64,000 nt of DNA. Source: Pseudomonas khorasanensis. GTDB lineage: Bacteria > Pseudomonadota > Gammaproteobacteria > Pseudomonadales > Pseudomonadaceae. Location: NCBI RefSeq assembly GCF_014268505.2, contig NZ_JABWQP020000001.1, forward strand, positions 930,001 through 994,000. The letters run 5' to 3'. Of the stretch, positions 39,476 through 48,912 are shown one piece after another. Position 1 is the stretch's first letter; each line of letters starts with the position of its first letter. A program made the position numbers and the translations under genes. Below the pieces are notes generated by a model. That model searched no databases. It saw nothing but the letters and a program-made list of their open reading frames with translations, and was not told the origin of the DNA.

Positions 39476-41635
39476 TCACTCTTCTTCGTCGCGTTGCAGT
39501 TCGAACAGCAGCAATGAGCGCCCGGTCACCGAATACTCATGGCCAAAGTCGAAGCGTTCCTGCCCACGAATCGAAGGTTGATTTGTGTCGATCATGCAGG
39601 TCCAGAAGCCACCGTCCGGCACTTCCGGCAAGACGAAATTGACGATGTCGTGGTGCGCGTTGACGACCAGCAGCAACGTCGCATCGCCACCTTTACGGCG
39701 GATTCCGGTTTCTTGCGCACGACCATCGAGCAGCATGCCCAGGCAGCGGTTGTTGGCGTCATGCCAATGCTCGGTGGTCATCTCGGTGGCGTCCGGCGCA
39801 AGCCAGGTCACGTCCTTCACACCGATGTCTTCGTTGTACTCGCCGACCAGGAAGCGACCACGACGCAGAATCGGATAGGTCAGGCGCAGCTTGATCAACC
39901 GTTTGACAAACTTGAGCAGGGCCTTGCCGTCTTCGCTCAGGTCCCAGTTGACCCAGCCGATCTCGCTGTCCTGGCAATAGGCGTTGTTATTGCCATCCTG
40001 GGTGCGCGCGAACTCATCACCGGCAACAATCATCGGCGTGCCTTGAGCCAACAGCAGGGTGGCGAAGAAATTGCGCATCTGGCGGTGACGCAACTCGTTG
40101 ATGTCCGGATCGTCGGTCGGGCCTTCGACACCGTGGTTCCACGACAGATTGTTGTTACTGCCGTCCTGGTTGTTCTCGTCGTTGGCTTCGTTGTGCTTGT
40201 CGTTGTACGAGACCAGATCGTTGAGGGTAAAACCGTCATGGGCGGTGATGAAGTTCACCGACGAATACGGCCGGCGCCCGCGCTGGTTGAACATTTCGCC
40301 GGAGGCGGTCATGCGGCTGGCGAAGTCGGCGAGTTGGCCGTCATCGCCTTTCCAGAAAGCACGTACGGTGTCGCGGAATTTGTCGTTCCACTCGACCCAG
40401 CCCGGCGGGAAGTTGCCGACCTGATAGCCACCGGGGCCGCAGTCCCAAGGCTCTGCGATCATTTTCACCTGGCGCAATACCGGGTCCTGGCGGCAGGCCA
40501 CAAGGAAGCTGTGACGCTCGTCGAAGCCATCGTGGTAACGGCCAAGAATGGTCGCCAGGTCGAAACGGAAACCATCGACGTGCATCTCGCTGGCCCAGTA
40601 ACGCAGCGAGTCGGTGACCATTTGCAGCACGCACGGGTGGCTGAGGTCCAGCGTGTTGCCGGTGCCGGAATCGTTGATGTAGTAGCGCTTGTCGTCAGGC
40701 ATCAAGCGGTAGTACGAGGCGTTGTCGATCCCGCGCATCGACAGGGTCGGGCCTTGCTCGTTGCCTTCGGCGGTGTGGTTGTAGACCACGTCGAGGATCA
40801 CTTCGAGGTTGGCTTCGTGCAGGTGCGCGACCATTTCCTTGAATTCGGCGATCTTGCCGCTGGCCAGATAACGCGGATCCGGGGCAAAGAAGGCGATGCT
40901 GTTGTAGCCCCAATAGTTGGTCATGCCTTTTTGCAACAGATGCTGATCGTTGACGAAGGCATGAATCGGCAGAAGCTCGACCGAGGACACGCCAAGCTTG
41001 CGGATGTGCTCGAGCACATCGTCAACCATCAAGCCGCCGAAGGTACCGCGCAGGTTTTCCGGTACCGAAGGGTGACGCATGCTGATGCCGCGCACGTGGG
41101 TTTCATAAATGATGGTCTTGTCCCACGGCACGCTGACGCGGTGATCGTTGCCCCAGGTGTGCGCCGGGTCGATGACCTTGCACTTGGGCACGAAGGGCGC
41201 ACTGTCGCGTTCGTCGAAGCTCAGGTCAGCGTCGGGATGGCCGATGGTGTAGCCGAACAGCGCTTCCGACCATTTCAGCTCACCGACCAATTGCTTGGCG
41301 TACGGGTCGATCAGCAACTTGTTGTGGTTGAAGCGGTGGCCGTTGGCCGGGTCGTAAGGACCGTAAACGCGATAGCCATAAATCAGGCCTGGATGCGCAT
41401 CGGGCAGGTAGCCGTGGTAAATCTCATCGGTATATTCCGGCAGTTCGATGCGCTCGAGTTCGACTTCGCCGCTGTCGTCAAAAATGCACAGCTCGACCTT
41501 GGTGGCGTTGGCGGAAAACAGAGCAAAGTTCACTCCCAGGCCATCCCAGGTCGCACCGAGCGGGAAGGGCAGGCCTTCACGGATTCTCGACGGCTCGGCG
41601 TGCGCAGCGGGTTCGGCTTGCTTTGAACGGGTCAT
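39476..41635 (-). CDS. glgX: Glycogen debranching enzyme GlgX, 719 aa
   Basis: GH13_11 isoamylase-type enzyme that removes alpha-1,6 branches from limit dextrins. The CBM48 start (REGLPFPLGATWDGLGVNFALFSANATKVELCIFD, read from residue about 18) is followed by the barrel with nucleophile in VDGFRFDLATILGR, acid/base in KMIAEPWDCGPGGYQVGNFP and transition-state residues in FITAHDGFTLNDLVSYNDKHNEAN. It starts at 41635 behind GCAGGAGCAATC. It supplies linear maltodextrins for TreY and MalQ. A 242-base gap with a REP pair separates it from the DUF2934 gene upstream. Confidence 0.97.
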   Translation of the reverse strand: MTRSKQAEPAAHAEPSRIREGLPFPLGATWDGLGVNFALFSANATKVELCIFDDSGEVELERIELPEYTDEIYHGYLPDAHPGLIYGYRVYGPYDPANGHRFNHNKLLIDPYAKQLVGELKWSEALFGYTIGHPDADLSFDERDSAPFVPKCKVIDPAHTWGNDHRVSVPWDKTIIYETHVRGISMRHPSVPENLRGTFGGLMVDDVLEHIRKLGVSSVELLPIHAFVNDQHLLQKGMTNYWGYNSIAFFAPDPRYLASGKIAEFKEMVAHLHEANLEVILDVVYNHTAEGNEQGPTLSMRGIDNASYYRLMPDDKRYYINDSGTGNTLDLSHPCVLQMVTDSLRYWASEMHVDGFRFDLATILGRYHDGFDERHSFLVACRQDPVLRQVKMIAEPWDCGPGGYQVGNFPPGWVEWNDKFRDTVRAFWKGDDGQLADFASRMTASGEMFNQRGRRPYSSVNFITAHDGFTLNDLVSYNDKHNEANDENNQDGSNNNLSWNHGVEGPTDDPDINELRHRQMRNFFATLLLAQGTPMIVAGDEFARTQDGNNNAYCQDSEIGWVNWDLSEDGKALLKFVKRLIKLRLTYPILRRGRFLVGEYNEDIGVKDVTWLAPDATEMTTEHWHDANNRCLGMLLDGRAQETGIRRKGGDATLLLVVNAHHDIVNFVLPEVPDGGFWTCMIDTNQPSIRGQERFDFGHEYSVTGRSLLLFELQRDEEE

Positions 41636-41682
41636 GATTGCTCCTGCAAAAAAACGGGACAGTTCGGTTTACATCAATCCCT

Positions 41683-41771
41683 GTGGGAGCGAGCCTGCTC
41701 GCGAATGCGGTGTGTCAATCGATTCAAATGTCAGATCTGAAATCGCATTCGCGAGCAGGCTCGCTCCCACA
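41683..41771. repeat. REP doublet between glgX and the DUF2934 gene
   Basis: Inverted arms GGGAGCGAGCCTGCTCGCG and CGCGAGCAGGCTCGCTCCC. A half-like remnant (GGCGAGCAAGCCCGCC) lies about 60 bases further on. Confidence 0.94.
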
Positions 41772-41877
41772 GGGTTGTGTGTTGGTTCTCCCCGGAGGGA
41801 GTTTCTTCAGGGCGAACACGCCCCCTATGGCGAGCAAGCCCGCCACACAGTCGTTCAGTTCAATAACCGGGGTGGCG

Positions 41878-42225
41878 TCAGATCGCCGGGGGCTTTCGTG
41901 GCGCTCGTGGTTTTTTCTCGGCTGCTTTTTCGCCCGGCGGCACTACTTTCGGCGCGGCGGCAGGCTTGGCCTTTGCCGCCGGTTTCGCTTTCGCAGCGGC
42001 CGGGGCTTTGCTGTCGAGGCCCTTGGTATCTACGCCTTTCGCTGTTGTAGTCTTGCCTGCAGCCTTGCTGCCTGCCGCCTTCGGTGATTTCTTCGGTGCG
42101 AGGGCTTCTGCCTCGGCCAGTTTGCGCGCCATCTCCCAATGACGGGCTTCCTGGCCCTCCGGCTGTCCCTCCGATTCCCAGATCTGATAGGCGAATTCGC
42201 GGATGCGTTTATCGTCGGTGCTCAT
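41878..42225 (-). CDS. DUF2934 protein with histone-H1-like Lys/Ala/Pro tail, 115 aa
   Basis: Residues 1-40 are a DUF2934 domain (MSTDDKRIREFAYQIWESEG, then EGQEARHWEMARKLAEAEA). The remaining two thirds is a disordered basic tail of Lys, Ala and Pro (KKSPKAAGSKAAGKTTTAK ... AAAKAKPAAKAKPAAAPK ... KKPRAPRKPPAI), reminiscent of AlgP/histone H1-type tails. It lies 27 bases after treY on the same strand, so it is probably co-transcribed with the trehalose genes. A role in nucleic-acid or polyanion binding is only inferred from charge. Confidence 0.85.
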   Translation of the reverse strand: MSTDDKRIREFAYQIWESEGQPEGQEARHWEMARKLAEAEALAPKKSPKAAGSKAAGKTTTAKGVDTKGLDSKAPAAAKAKPAAKAKPAAAPKVVPPGEKAAEKKPRAPRKPPAI

Positions 42226-42252
42226 CGCAATGCTCCTGAACTGAACGTGTAC

Positions 42253-45021
42253 TTACTTCAAGTGTTGGATGAAGAGATTGACCGGGACATCCCCCAGCGC
42301 GTCGCTGACATTCAGCTGCCTGTTGTGTGTGACTGCGCTGCTTGCAAAAAGTCCCTTCAGGTTTATGTCCGAAGCGGCGGACGGTAATACCACCCGCGTA
42401 TCGCCCCAGCGCAGCGCATCGACCTGAGGGTTGGCACTGTTTTCCAGCAAGGTTGCGCAACGCACCGGCACGATCACAATGGCCAGTTGGTCTTCGTGTT
42501 CACGCGCAAACGCCAGCACGTTGTGCGCCTGACTGCCCAGCACCTCCAGCGGCTCATAGCTGCCATGACGGAACAGTTCGCTGTGCGCCTTGCGCAGGTT
42601 CAACACCTCGCTGATCAGCGCCTGCTTGATGCGCCCGTCACGCCAGTTCGCCAGCAGTTCGCGGGTCGCCACGGACGCTTGCAATGCCTGCTCGCGCGCC
42701 GCGTAGTCCACTGGCCGACGATTGTCCGGATCGACCAGGCTGAAATCCCAGAACTCGTTGCCTTGATACAAATCCGGAACGCCCGGCACGGTCATGCGCA
42801 GCAAGGTTTGCGCCAGGCTATTGAGCGCGCCGGCGGGGGCGATGCTGTAGACGGTCTTGATCAGGGCTGCGCGCAGCAATTCGCCTTCTTCGCCGGTCAG
42901 CAGTTTTTCGGTGAAGGCTTGCGCGGCGTTTTCATAAGCTTCGTTCGGTGCACTCCAACTGCTTTGCAGTTTGGCTTCACGCAGGGCTTTCTGCTGCCAT
43001 TGCCAGATTCGTTTGGCGTAGTCGGCAAAACCGGCCCGGTCGTCCTCCAACAAATCCAGCGGCCAGCTGCCGAGCAGGGCCTGATAAAGGATCAGTTCGT
43101 CACCTGTCGATGGCATTTGCTCGTCGCTGCGCACCGGGCGGGCGAGCGCGCGCCACAGTTCGATCTGCTCGGCATACCAGTGGCTGCGCTCGCTGAGCAC
43201 GGCGAGCCGCGCCCGCGTATCTTCGCCGCGCTTGTGGTCATGGGTGGCGGTGGCCAGCAGGTTGTCGGGGAACTGCGCCATTCGCTGCTGATTGGCTTCG
43301 TGGAACTCACTGAGCGGCGCGCTGAATTGCTCGGTGTTGTAACCGACGTCATTGCGCGACAGCAGCACAGCCGAGCGATACAGCGCGGTGTCTTCCACGG
43401 CCTTGGCCGCTGCCGGCGAAGTCAGTTGCTGGAAACGCACGCAGGCATGCTTGAGGATCTTGCGCGAGCGGCCACGAGGCTTGCGCCGCCATGGCGTACC
43501 GCCGAGCCAGCCGGCAACCGAATCGAGCACCGGCCAGTCGCCTTCGCTGAGGGTTTGCCGCGCACCGTCCATGGCATGCTGGAAAATCGCTTCGTCCTGT
43601 TCGGAACGGCCCAAGGCAGTAATGTAAGTGCGGTAAACCGGGAAGTGCACGATCAGCGCGTGCAGCACCCGACGGATCGCGCCCAGCGTCAGATCGCGGG
43701 TCATCAAATCATCTCGCGCCACCTGCAGCAGGGCTTGCGCGACACTTTCAAAATCACTGGCCAGCGAGCCATTGAGGATTTGCTGACGAGCCAGTTGCGC
43801 CTCTTCCATGAACGCTGCCGGGCGCTCAGCGCGGCGCTGCCACAGTTCGCCGAGCACGTGTTCGCCAGCCGGATCGTGTTGCAGCAGCGACAACTGATTC
43901 ATGAATTCGTAACCGGTGGTGCCGTCCACGCTCCAGTCGCGGCGCAGGGTTTCGCCTTCGCCGAGGATCTTTTCGACATAGATGGGCAAATGACGACCCG
44001 GGGCCAGGTGGTCGAGACGACGGCGCAGTTTTCGGCAGTAACCACGCGGATCGGCGAGGCCGTCAATGTGGTCGATGCGCAGGCCATCGACCAGACCTTG
44101 TTCGATCAACTCGAAGATTTTACGGTGGGTCGCTTCGAACACAGCCGGACGTTCGACGCGCAAGCCGCCCAGTTCATTGATGTCGAAGAAACGCCGCCAG
44201 TTGATGTCGTCCGCCGCCGTGCGCCAACTGGCGAGGCGATAGCTCTGGCGTTCGAGCAACTCGTGGAGTTTGTGGAAGCCGTCCTCGGTGGTCGAGTCGT
44301 ATTGGGCGAGGTTGTTTTCGATAATCCCCAGAACGTGCGGGTCGCTCGCCAGTTGCTGCAGCTCTTGCTTGAGCGGCATGGCCAACGAATGGGCGTCGGT
44401 CTGATAGCTCAGGGCGCTGAAACGATCGGCCAGGGATTTCAACGTCTCGTCGCCCTTGAGCAGTTCGCCGTAATCGTTCGGGCAGATCGGGAAATGATGG
44501 TCGTAGTGCTCAACGTAGAAGCTGGCGGTCTGTGCATTGAACTGCAGCTTCAACGTGCCTTCCTGCAACGCAACGCCGTAGTCGCTGCCCAGAAACGGCA
44601 ACAGCAACTGGCCTTCCATCAACGGATCCGGCGAGTGCCACTGAATGTCGAAGAACTCGCCATAAGGGCTAAGGCGCCCCCATTCCAGCAAGTCGAGCCA
44701 CCAGGGGTTGTCGTTGCCACCCACGGCCATGTGGTTGGACACGATGTCGAGAATCAGGCCCATGTTGTGTTCACGCAGGGTGCTGACCAGACGACGCAGC
44801 GCGGGCTCGCCGCCGAGTTCCGGGTTGACCTGGGTTGGATCGACCACGTCGTAGCCGTGCATGGAGCCGGCGCGCGCCGCCAGCAGGGGCGAGGCGTAAA
44901 TATGGCTGATGCCCAGTCGGGCAAAGTACGGCACCAGTGGCACCGCTTGTTCGAGGGTAAAACCTTTATGAAATTGCAGGCGCAAAGTGGCGCGCAAGGG
45001 CTGGATCAGCTGTTGATTCAT
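42253..45021 (-). CDS. treY: Maltooligosyl trehalose synthase TreY, 922 aa
   Basis: GH13_26 enzyme that converts the reducing-end glucose of a maltodextrin to an alpha,alpha-1,1 linkage. Barrel motifs: LRLQFHKGFTLEQAVPLVPYFARLGISHIYASP (start region), DIVSNHMAV, VDGLRIDHIDGLADPRGYCRKL with the nucleophile Asp, and YVEKILGEGETLRRDW with the acid/base Glu. Late motifs include TATHDHKRGEDTRARL and PGVPDLYQGNE. It overlaps malQ by ATGA. The product is cut to free trehalose by TreZ, encoded two genes upstream. Confidence 0.97.
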   Translation of the reverse strand: MNQQLIQPLRATLRLQFHKGFTLEQAVPLVPYFARLGISHIYASPLLAARAGSMHGYDVVDPTQVNPELGGEPALRRLVSTLREHNMGLILDIVSNHMAVGGNDNPWWLDLLEWGRLSPYGEFFDIQWHSPDPLMEGQLLLPFLGSDYGVALQEGTLKLQFNAQTASFYVEHYDHHFPICPNDYGELLKGDETLKSLADRFSALSYQTDAHSLAMPLKQELQQLASDPHVLGIIENNLAQYDSTTEDGFHKLHELLERQSYRLASWRTAADDINWRRFFDINELGGLRVERPAVFEATHRKIFELIEQGLVDGLRIDHIDGLADPRGYCRKLRRRLDHLAPGRHLPIYVEKILGEGETLRRDWSVDGTTGYEFMNQLSLLQHDPAGEHVLGELWQRRAERPAAFMEEAQLARQQILNGSLASDFESVAQALLQVARDDLMTRDLTLGAIRRVLHALIVHFPVYRTYITALGRSEQDEAIFQHAMDGARQTLSEGDWPVLDSVAGWLGGTPWRRKPRGRSRKILKHACVRFQQLTSPAAAKAVEDTALYRSAVLLSRNDVGYNTEQFSAPLSEFHEANQQRMAQFPDNLLATATHDHKRGEDTRARLAVLSERSHWYAEQIELWRALARPVRSDEQMPSTGDELILYQALLGSWPLDLLEDDRAGFADYAKRIWQWQQKALREAKLQSSWSAPNEAYENAAQAFTEKLLTGEEGELLRAALIKTVYSIAPAGALNSLAQTLLRMTVPGVPDLYQGNEFWDFSLVDPDNRRPVDYAAREQALQASVATRELLANWRDGRIKQALISEVLNLRKAHSELFRHGSYEPLEVLGSQAHNVLAFAREHEDQLAIVIVPVRCATLLENSANPQVDALRWGDTRVVLPSAASDINLKGLFASSAVTHNRQLNVSDALGDVPVNLFIQHLK

Positions 45022-47096
45022 TGGTCACGCTCAGTGGCTTGAAGGCGCGCGCAAGCCAGCAGTTCCAGGCGGCGGGCGGCATCGGGGCCGTCCAGCAGCG
45101 CTTCGCTGGGACCGGGCAAGCGTCGCGACCAGTTCGGATGTGTATCGGTAGTTCCGGGCAAGTTGGCTTGTTCATCAATGCCAAGCGCATCTTCCAGCGG
45201 CAGCAATACCAGCGGCGCGCGGGTATGACCAAGGAATCGCACGCTGGCATCGACCACTTGATCGGCTTCGTGGGATTCTTCGCGGAAATTCTGTGGGTCC
45301 TGATGCAAGGCGTCGCGCAGGCCTTCGCGTTCGCGCTCGCGGTGCCGGCGCCATTCGATTTCGCCGTTGGCATCGACCATCCCCAGGCGCGCGTTCCAGT
45401 CGATGTCACGCCCATGCCACCAACCGTTGAGCGTCGGCAGGTCATGGGTGCTGGTGGTGGCCAGGGCGTCGTCGGGCCAGTCGAGAATCGGTTTGAAGCG
45501 GGTGTTGTCCTGTTCGAACAACAGCACGCGCATGCCCAGAATCGATCGCGCGGCGAGTTTTTCGCGCAAGCCTTCCGGCACCGTGCCCAGGTCTTCGCCG
45601 AGGACGATGGCCTGGTGCCGATGCGACTCAAGCGTCAGCAGGCGCAGCATGTCGTCAAACGGGTAATACAGATAAGCACCATCGGAGGGCGCCGCGCCGT
45701 TGGGAATCACCCACAAACGCTGCAGGCCCATCACATGGTCGATCCGCAGCCCGCCGGCATGGGCGAAGTTGGCGCGCAGCATGTCGATGAAGGCGCGGAA
45801 ACCGTTGCGGATCAGACCTTCCGGGGAGAATGCTGAAATGCCCCAGCCCTGACCCGTGCGGTTGAGAATGTCCGGCGGCGCGCCAACGGTCAGCGATGCC
45901 AGCAGCTCGTCCTGAAAACTCCACGCCTGACTGCCGGCGCCATCGGCACCGACAGCCAGGTCTGCAATCAGGCCGATGCTCATCCCGGCGCTGCGCGCGG
46001 CGGTTTGTGCCCGCTCAAGGCAGCGATGAATCAGCCATTGGCAAAAGGCGAAATAGCCGATGCGCTCGGAATATTCCTCGGCGAAGGCTGCCAGCGCCGC
46101 GCCGCGCGGGTCGTGCCAATGCTCGGGCCACTCGCGCCAATCGAGGCTTTCGCCACGGGCGGCGCGCATTTCCTGGATGGCTTCGAAACGGCAATGATTC
46201 TCCAGCGCTTCGCCGCCGGTATGGCGGAAACTGGCGAAGTCCGGGTGCAGCGGATGATCGCCGGCGACGAAGCCGTCGTACAAGGCTTGCAGGAGTTTTT
46301 GCTTGGCTTCGGCGGCGGCGGGCCAATCGATCAGCTTCAGGTCTTCGAGTTGCGAAAATTGCCCGGACAAACCGCTGGCATCGATCGCGTCACGCAGCGC
46401 GCGTTCGCCAAGGATGCTTCCCGGCGCCGCGTAGAGTGAGTTGAGAAACAAGCGGCTGGACGGCGAATAAGGGCTGTAGCGACCGGTGTCGGCGCTGAAC
46501 ATTGCGTGCATCGGGCTGATCGCCAGCGCGTCGGCGCCACGCTCGCCGGCCACCCGGACCAATTCTTCCAACGCCTGAGTGTCGCCGAAACCGCCATCGC
46601 CGGGGCGGCGCAACGCATACAATTGCGCACTCAAACCCCACGCACGGGGCGTCGGGCTGTCGACCGCATCGCCGACGCTGAAGCAGCGCTCAGGCGCAAC
46701 CGCGAGGGTGAAATACTGATCGCCGATGTGCACCTGCTGGTAGCCGACCGGGATCATGCCGGGCAACATCGCTTCGTTGTCGAGCTTGAGATCCATCCGC
46801 GAACCGTCTTCGAGGTGGACTTCACAGGGCGTTTCAGGGGCGAAATAGCGGCTCAGGTCAAGCGCGACGCCGAAGTCGCTGGTCAGCAAGGGTGGCAAAT
46901 GTCGGTCTTGCTGGACTTCTTGCAGTTCCAGCAGGCTGGCATCGATTTCTTGCGCGGTGCTGGCCGGGTGGCCAAGTCCGATCAAGACATTACGTAATAC
47001 GGCAGGAGCGACTTTCTGCTGACGCCCGTTGGCGTCGATCCAGTCAACGGCGAGGCCGGCTCGGCTGGCGAGTATTTCAAGTTGCGCATCGCTCAT
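45018..47096 (-). CDS. malQ: 4-alpha-glucanotransferase MalQ (amylomaltase), 692 aa
   Basis: GH77 enzyme that disproportionates maltodextrins, keeping chains long enough for TreY. The N-terminal extension typical of bacterial MalQ is followed by PRAWGLSAQLYALRRPGDGGFGD, nucleophile Asp in AGGLRIDHVMGLQRLWVIP, acid/base region VLGEDLGTVPEGLREKL and STHDLPTLNGWW. It overlaps both treZ and treY by ATGA, so the three are translated as one coupled series. Confidence 0.96.
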   Translation of the reverse strand: MSDAQLEILASRAGLAVDWIDANGRQQKVAPAVLRNVLIGLGHPASTAQEIDASLLELQEVQQDRHLPPLLTSDFGVALDLSRYFAPETPCEVHLEDGSRMDLKLDNEAMLPGMIPVGYQQVHIGDQYFTLAVAPERCFSVGDAVDSPTPRAWGLSAQLYALRRPGDGGFGDTQALEELVRVAGERGADALAISPMHAMFSADTGRYSPYSPSSRLFLNSLYAAPGSILGERALRDAIDASGLSGQFSQLEDLKLIDWPAAAEAKQKLLQALYDGFVAGDHPLHPDFASFRHTGGEALENHCRFEAIQEMRAARGESLDWREWPEHWHDPRGAALAAFAEEYSERIGYFAFCQWLIHRCLERAQTAARSAGMSIGLIADLAVGADGAGSQAWSFQDELLASLTVGAPPDILNRTGQGWGISAFSPEGLIRNGFRAFIDMLRANFAHAGGLRIDHVMGLQRLWVIPNGAAPSDGAYLYYPFDDMLRLLTLESHRHQAIVLGEDLGTVPEGLREKLAARSILGMRVLLFEQDNTRFKPILDWPDDALATTSTHDLPTLNGWWHGRDIDWNARLGMVDANGEIEWRRHREREREGLRDALHQDPQNFREESHEADQVVDASVRFLGHTRAPLVLLPLEDALGIDEQANLPGTTDTHPNWSRRLPGPSEALLDGPDAARRLELLACARLQATERDQ

Positions 47097-48895
47097 AGGC
47101 GCTCTCCATCCAGAGGGGGCAAAAGGGGTGCGGCCGTGAGGCTGACGAGCGCGGTGTACGCCGGCAGTTGATTCGGGTCCGACAGTTCAATTGCGGGAGG
47201 CTGTTGGAACAGCCACTCGGTATCGGTCTGTGCAGGGTTGACCACTGGCGTGTTGCTGAGGTTCAGGTCAATTCGCAGCTCACTGCCATCGCCCAGTCGC
47301 CAGCGTGCGCTGACGGCGCCATAGCCCAGCATTTGCGCGCCAAGGGCTTGAGTACCCGAGAGATGCGGAACGATGTGCTCGTGACGCAACTTCAGGAGTT
47401 GGCGGTAAAGGTCCTGGGTCTGCTGCTGCAAGGGCGTGCCGCTGCCAACCAGTCGCGGCTGCGAGGCGCGAAAGGTTTCTTCGGCGTTGGGATCGGGAAT
47501 CTGCTCGCGCTTGTGCGGATCGGTAAACGCACTGAACGCGGCGAATTCATTGCGCCGGCCTTCACGCACCAGTTCCGCCAGTTCACCGTGGTGGCTGGTG
47601 AAAAACAGGAACGGCTGCTCGGCGGCATACTCGTCCCCCATGAACATCAACGGGATCATCGGCGACAGCAATAACAGCACGGTGGCTGCCTGGACTGCGC
47701 GCGGATCGGCTAGCTGGTGCAGACGCTCGCCAAAGGCGCGGTTGCCAATCTGGTCGTGGTTCTGCAGGAACAACACGAATGCGGTGGAAGGCAGATGTTC
47801 GCTCGGTTCGCCGCGTGGCTCGCCGTGGCGGGTGATGTGGCCCTGAAACACAAAACCCTGACTCAGGCATCGCACCAATTGTTCGGTGGGTTGCGCCGCG
47901 TAGTCGGCGTAATAAGCGTCGGTTTCGCCAGTGAGCAGCACATGCAGCGCGTTGTGGCCGTCGTCGTTCCACTGTGCGTCGTAATCGTTCTCCAGCAGGC
48001 TCGACTGGTTCAGCTCGTTTTCCACGTTGAGCCAGACGTGGCGCGTCGGATCAATCTGTCGACGGATACGCTGGGCCAGATCGCTGAGGAAATCCGGATC
48101 CTCGATCGCGTGCACGGCATCCAGGCGCAGGCCGTCGAAGCGATATTCCAGCAGCCACATCAAAGCGTTTTCGATGAAAAACTCGCGCACTTCGGGGCGA
48201 CGGAAATCGATCGCCGCACCCCAGGGCGTATGTTTGTCTTCGCGGAAAAAGCTTTTGGCGTAGCGGTGCAGATAATTGCCATCGGGGCCGAAGTGGTTGT
48301 AAACCACGTCGAGGATCACCGCCAGACCATGGCCGTGAGCGGTGTCGATCAGGTGTTTGAGTTGTTCGGGTGTGCCGTAGGAAGCTTGCGGCGCGTAAGG
48401 CAGTACGCCGTCATAGCCCCAGTTTCGGTCACCGGGGAATTGCGCCAGTGGCATCAGTTCGATAGCGGTGATGCCCAGCGCTACCAGTCGCGCCAGATGC
48501 TGTTCCACTTCGGCAAACCCGCCGAGCGCACCGACGTGCAACTCGTAAATGACCGCTTCGTTCCAGGGTCGGCCTTTCCAGGCAGTGTGCCGCCATGAGT
48601 AAGCGTGTGGATCAACCACCACGCTGTGACGGTCGATGTCACCGTCCTGCGCCCTGGAGGCCGGGTCCGGCACCTCCAGTTCCCCGTCGATGCAGTAGCG
48701 GTAGCGGGTTCCCGCCGGACAGCGGGTCTTGATGACAAACCAACCATCTGCCTCGTGGAGCATCGGCACCGATTGTCCATTTTCCAGCTCAACACTGACG
48801 TAAAACGCGTCGGGCGCCCACAGCGCGAATTGCGTGTGCTCGGCATCCAGCATGATCGCGCCGTGGGGCCAGGTTTCTTGGGTCCTTGACGGCAT
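47093..48895 (-). CDS. treZ: Maltooligosyl trehalose trehalohydrolase TreZ, 600 aa
   Basis: GH13_10 enzyme that releases trehalose from maltooligosyl trehalose. An N-terminal CBM48 (AEHTQFALWAPDAFYVSVEL) precedes the barrel with YELHVGALGGFAEVEQHL, DVVYNHFGPDGNYL, the nucleophile in FDGLRLDAVHAI, VWLNVENELNQSS and FLQNHDQIGNRAFGERL. It starts at 48895 (MPSRTQETWPHGA), 17 bases after glgA ends. Confidence 0.97.
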   Translation of the reverse strand: MPSRTQETWPHGAIMLDAEHTQFALWAPDAFYVSVELENGQSVPMLHEADGWFVIKTRCPAGTRYRYCIDGELEVPDPASRAQDGDIDRHSVVVDPHAYSWRHTAWKGRPWNEAVIYELHVGALGGFAEVEQHLARLVALGITAIELMPLAQFPGDRNWGYDGVLPYAPQASYGTPEQLKHLIDTAHGHGLAVILDVVYNHFGPDGNYLHRYAKSFFREDKHTPWGAAIDFRRPEVREFFIENALMWLLEYRFDGLRLDAVHAIEDPDFLSDLAQRIRRQIDPTRHVWLNVENELNQSSLLENDYDAQWNDDGHNALHVLLTGETDAYYADYAAQPTEQLVRCLSQGFVFQGHITRHGEPRGEPSEHLPSTAFVLFLQNHDQIGNRAFGERLHQLADPRAVQAATVLLLLSPMIPLMFMGDEYAAEQPFLFFTSHHGELAELVREGRRNEFAAFSAFTDPHKREQIPDPNAEETFRASQPRLVGSGTPLQQQTQDLYRQLLKLRHEHIVPHLSGTQALGAQMLGYGAVSARWRLGDGSELRIDLNLSNTPVVNPAQTDTEWLFQQPPAIELSDPNQLPAYTALVSLTAAPLLPPLDGERL

Positions 48896-48912
48896 TTTTT
48901 CTACCTCCCTGG

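Noticed and set aside
39539..41626. 695-aa open frame opposite glgX
   Set aside because: Shadow of glgX for the same reason; no recognisable motif, and the minus-strand gene has all GH13 catalytic motifs.
42487..45042. 851-aa open frame on the plus strand opposite treY
   Set aside because: It mirrors the real treY gene; long antisense frames are common in GC-rich Pseudomonas DNA. The translation has the Arg/Gln/Val-rich composition of such shadows and no domain.
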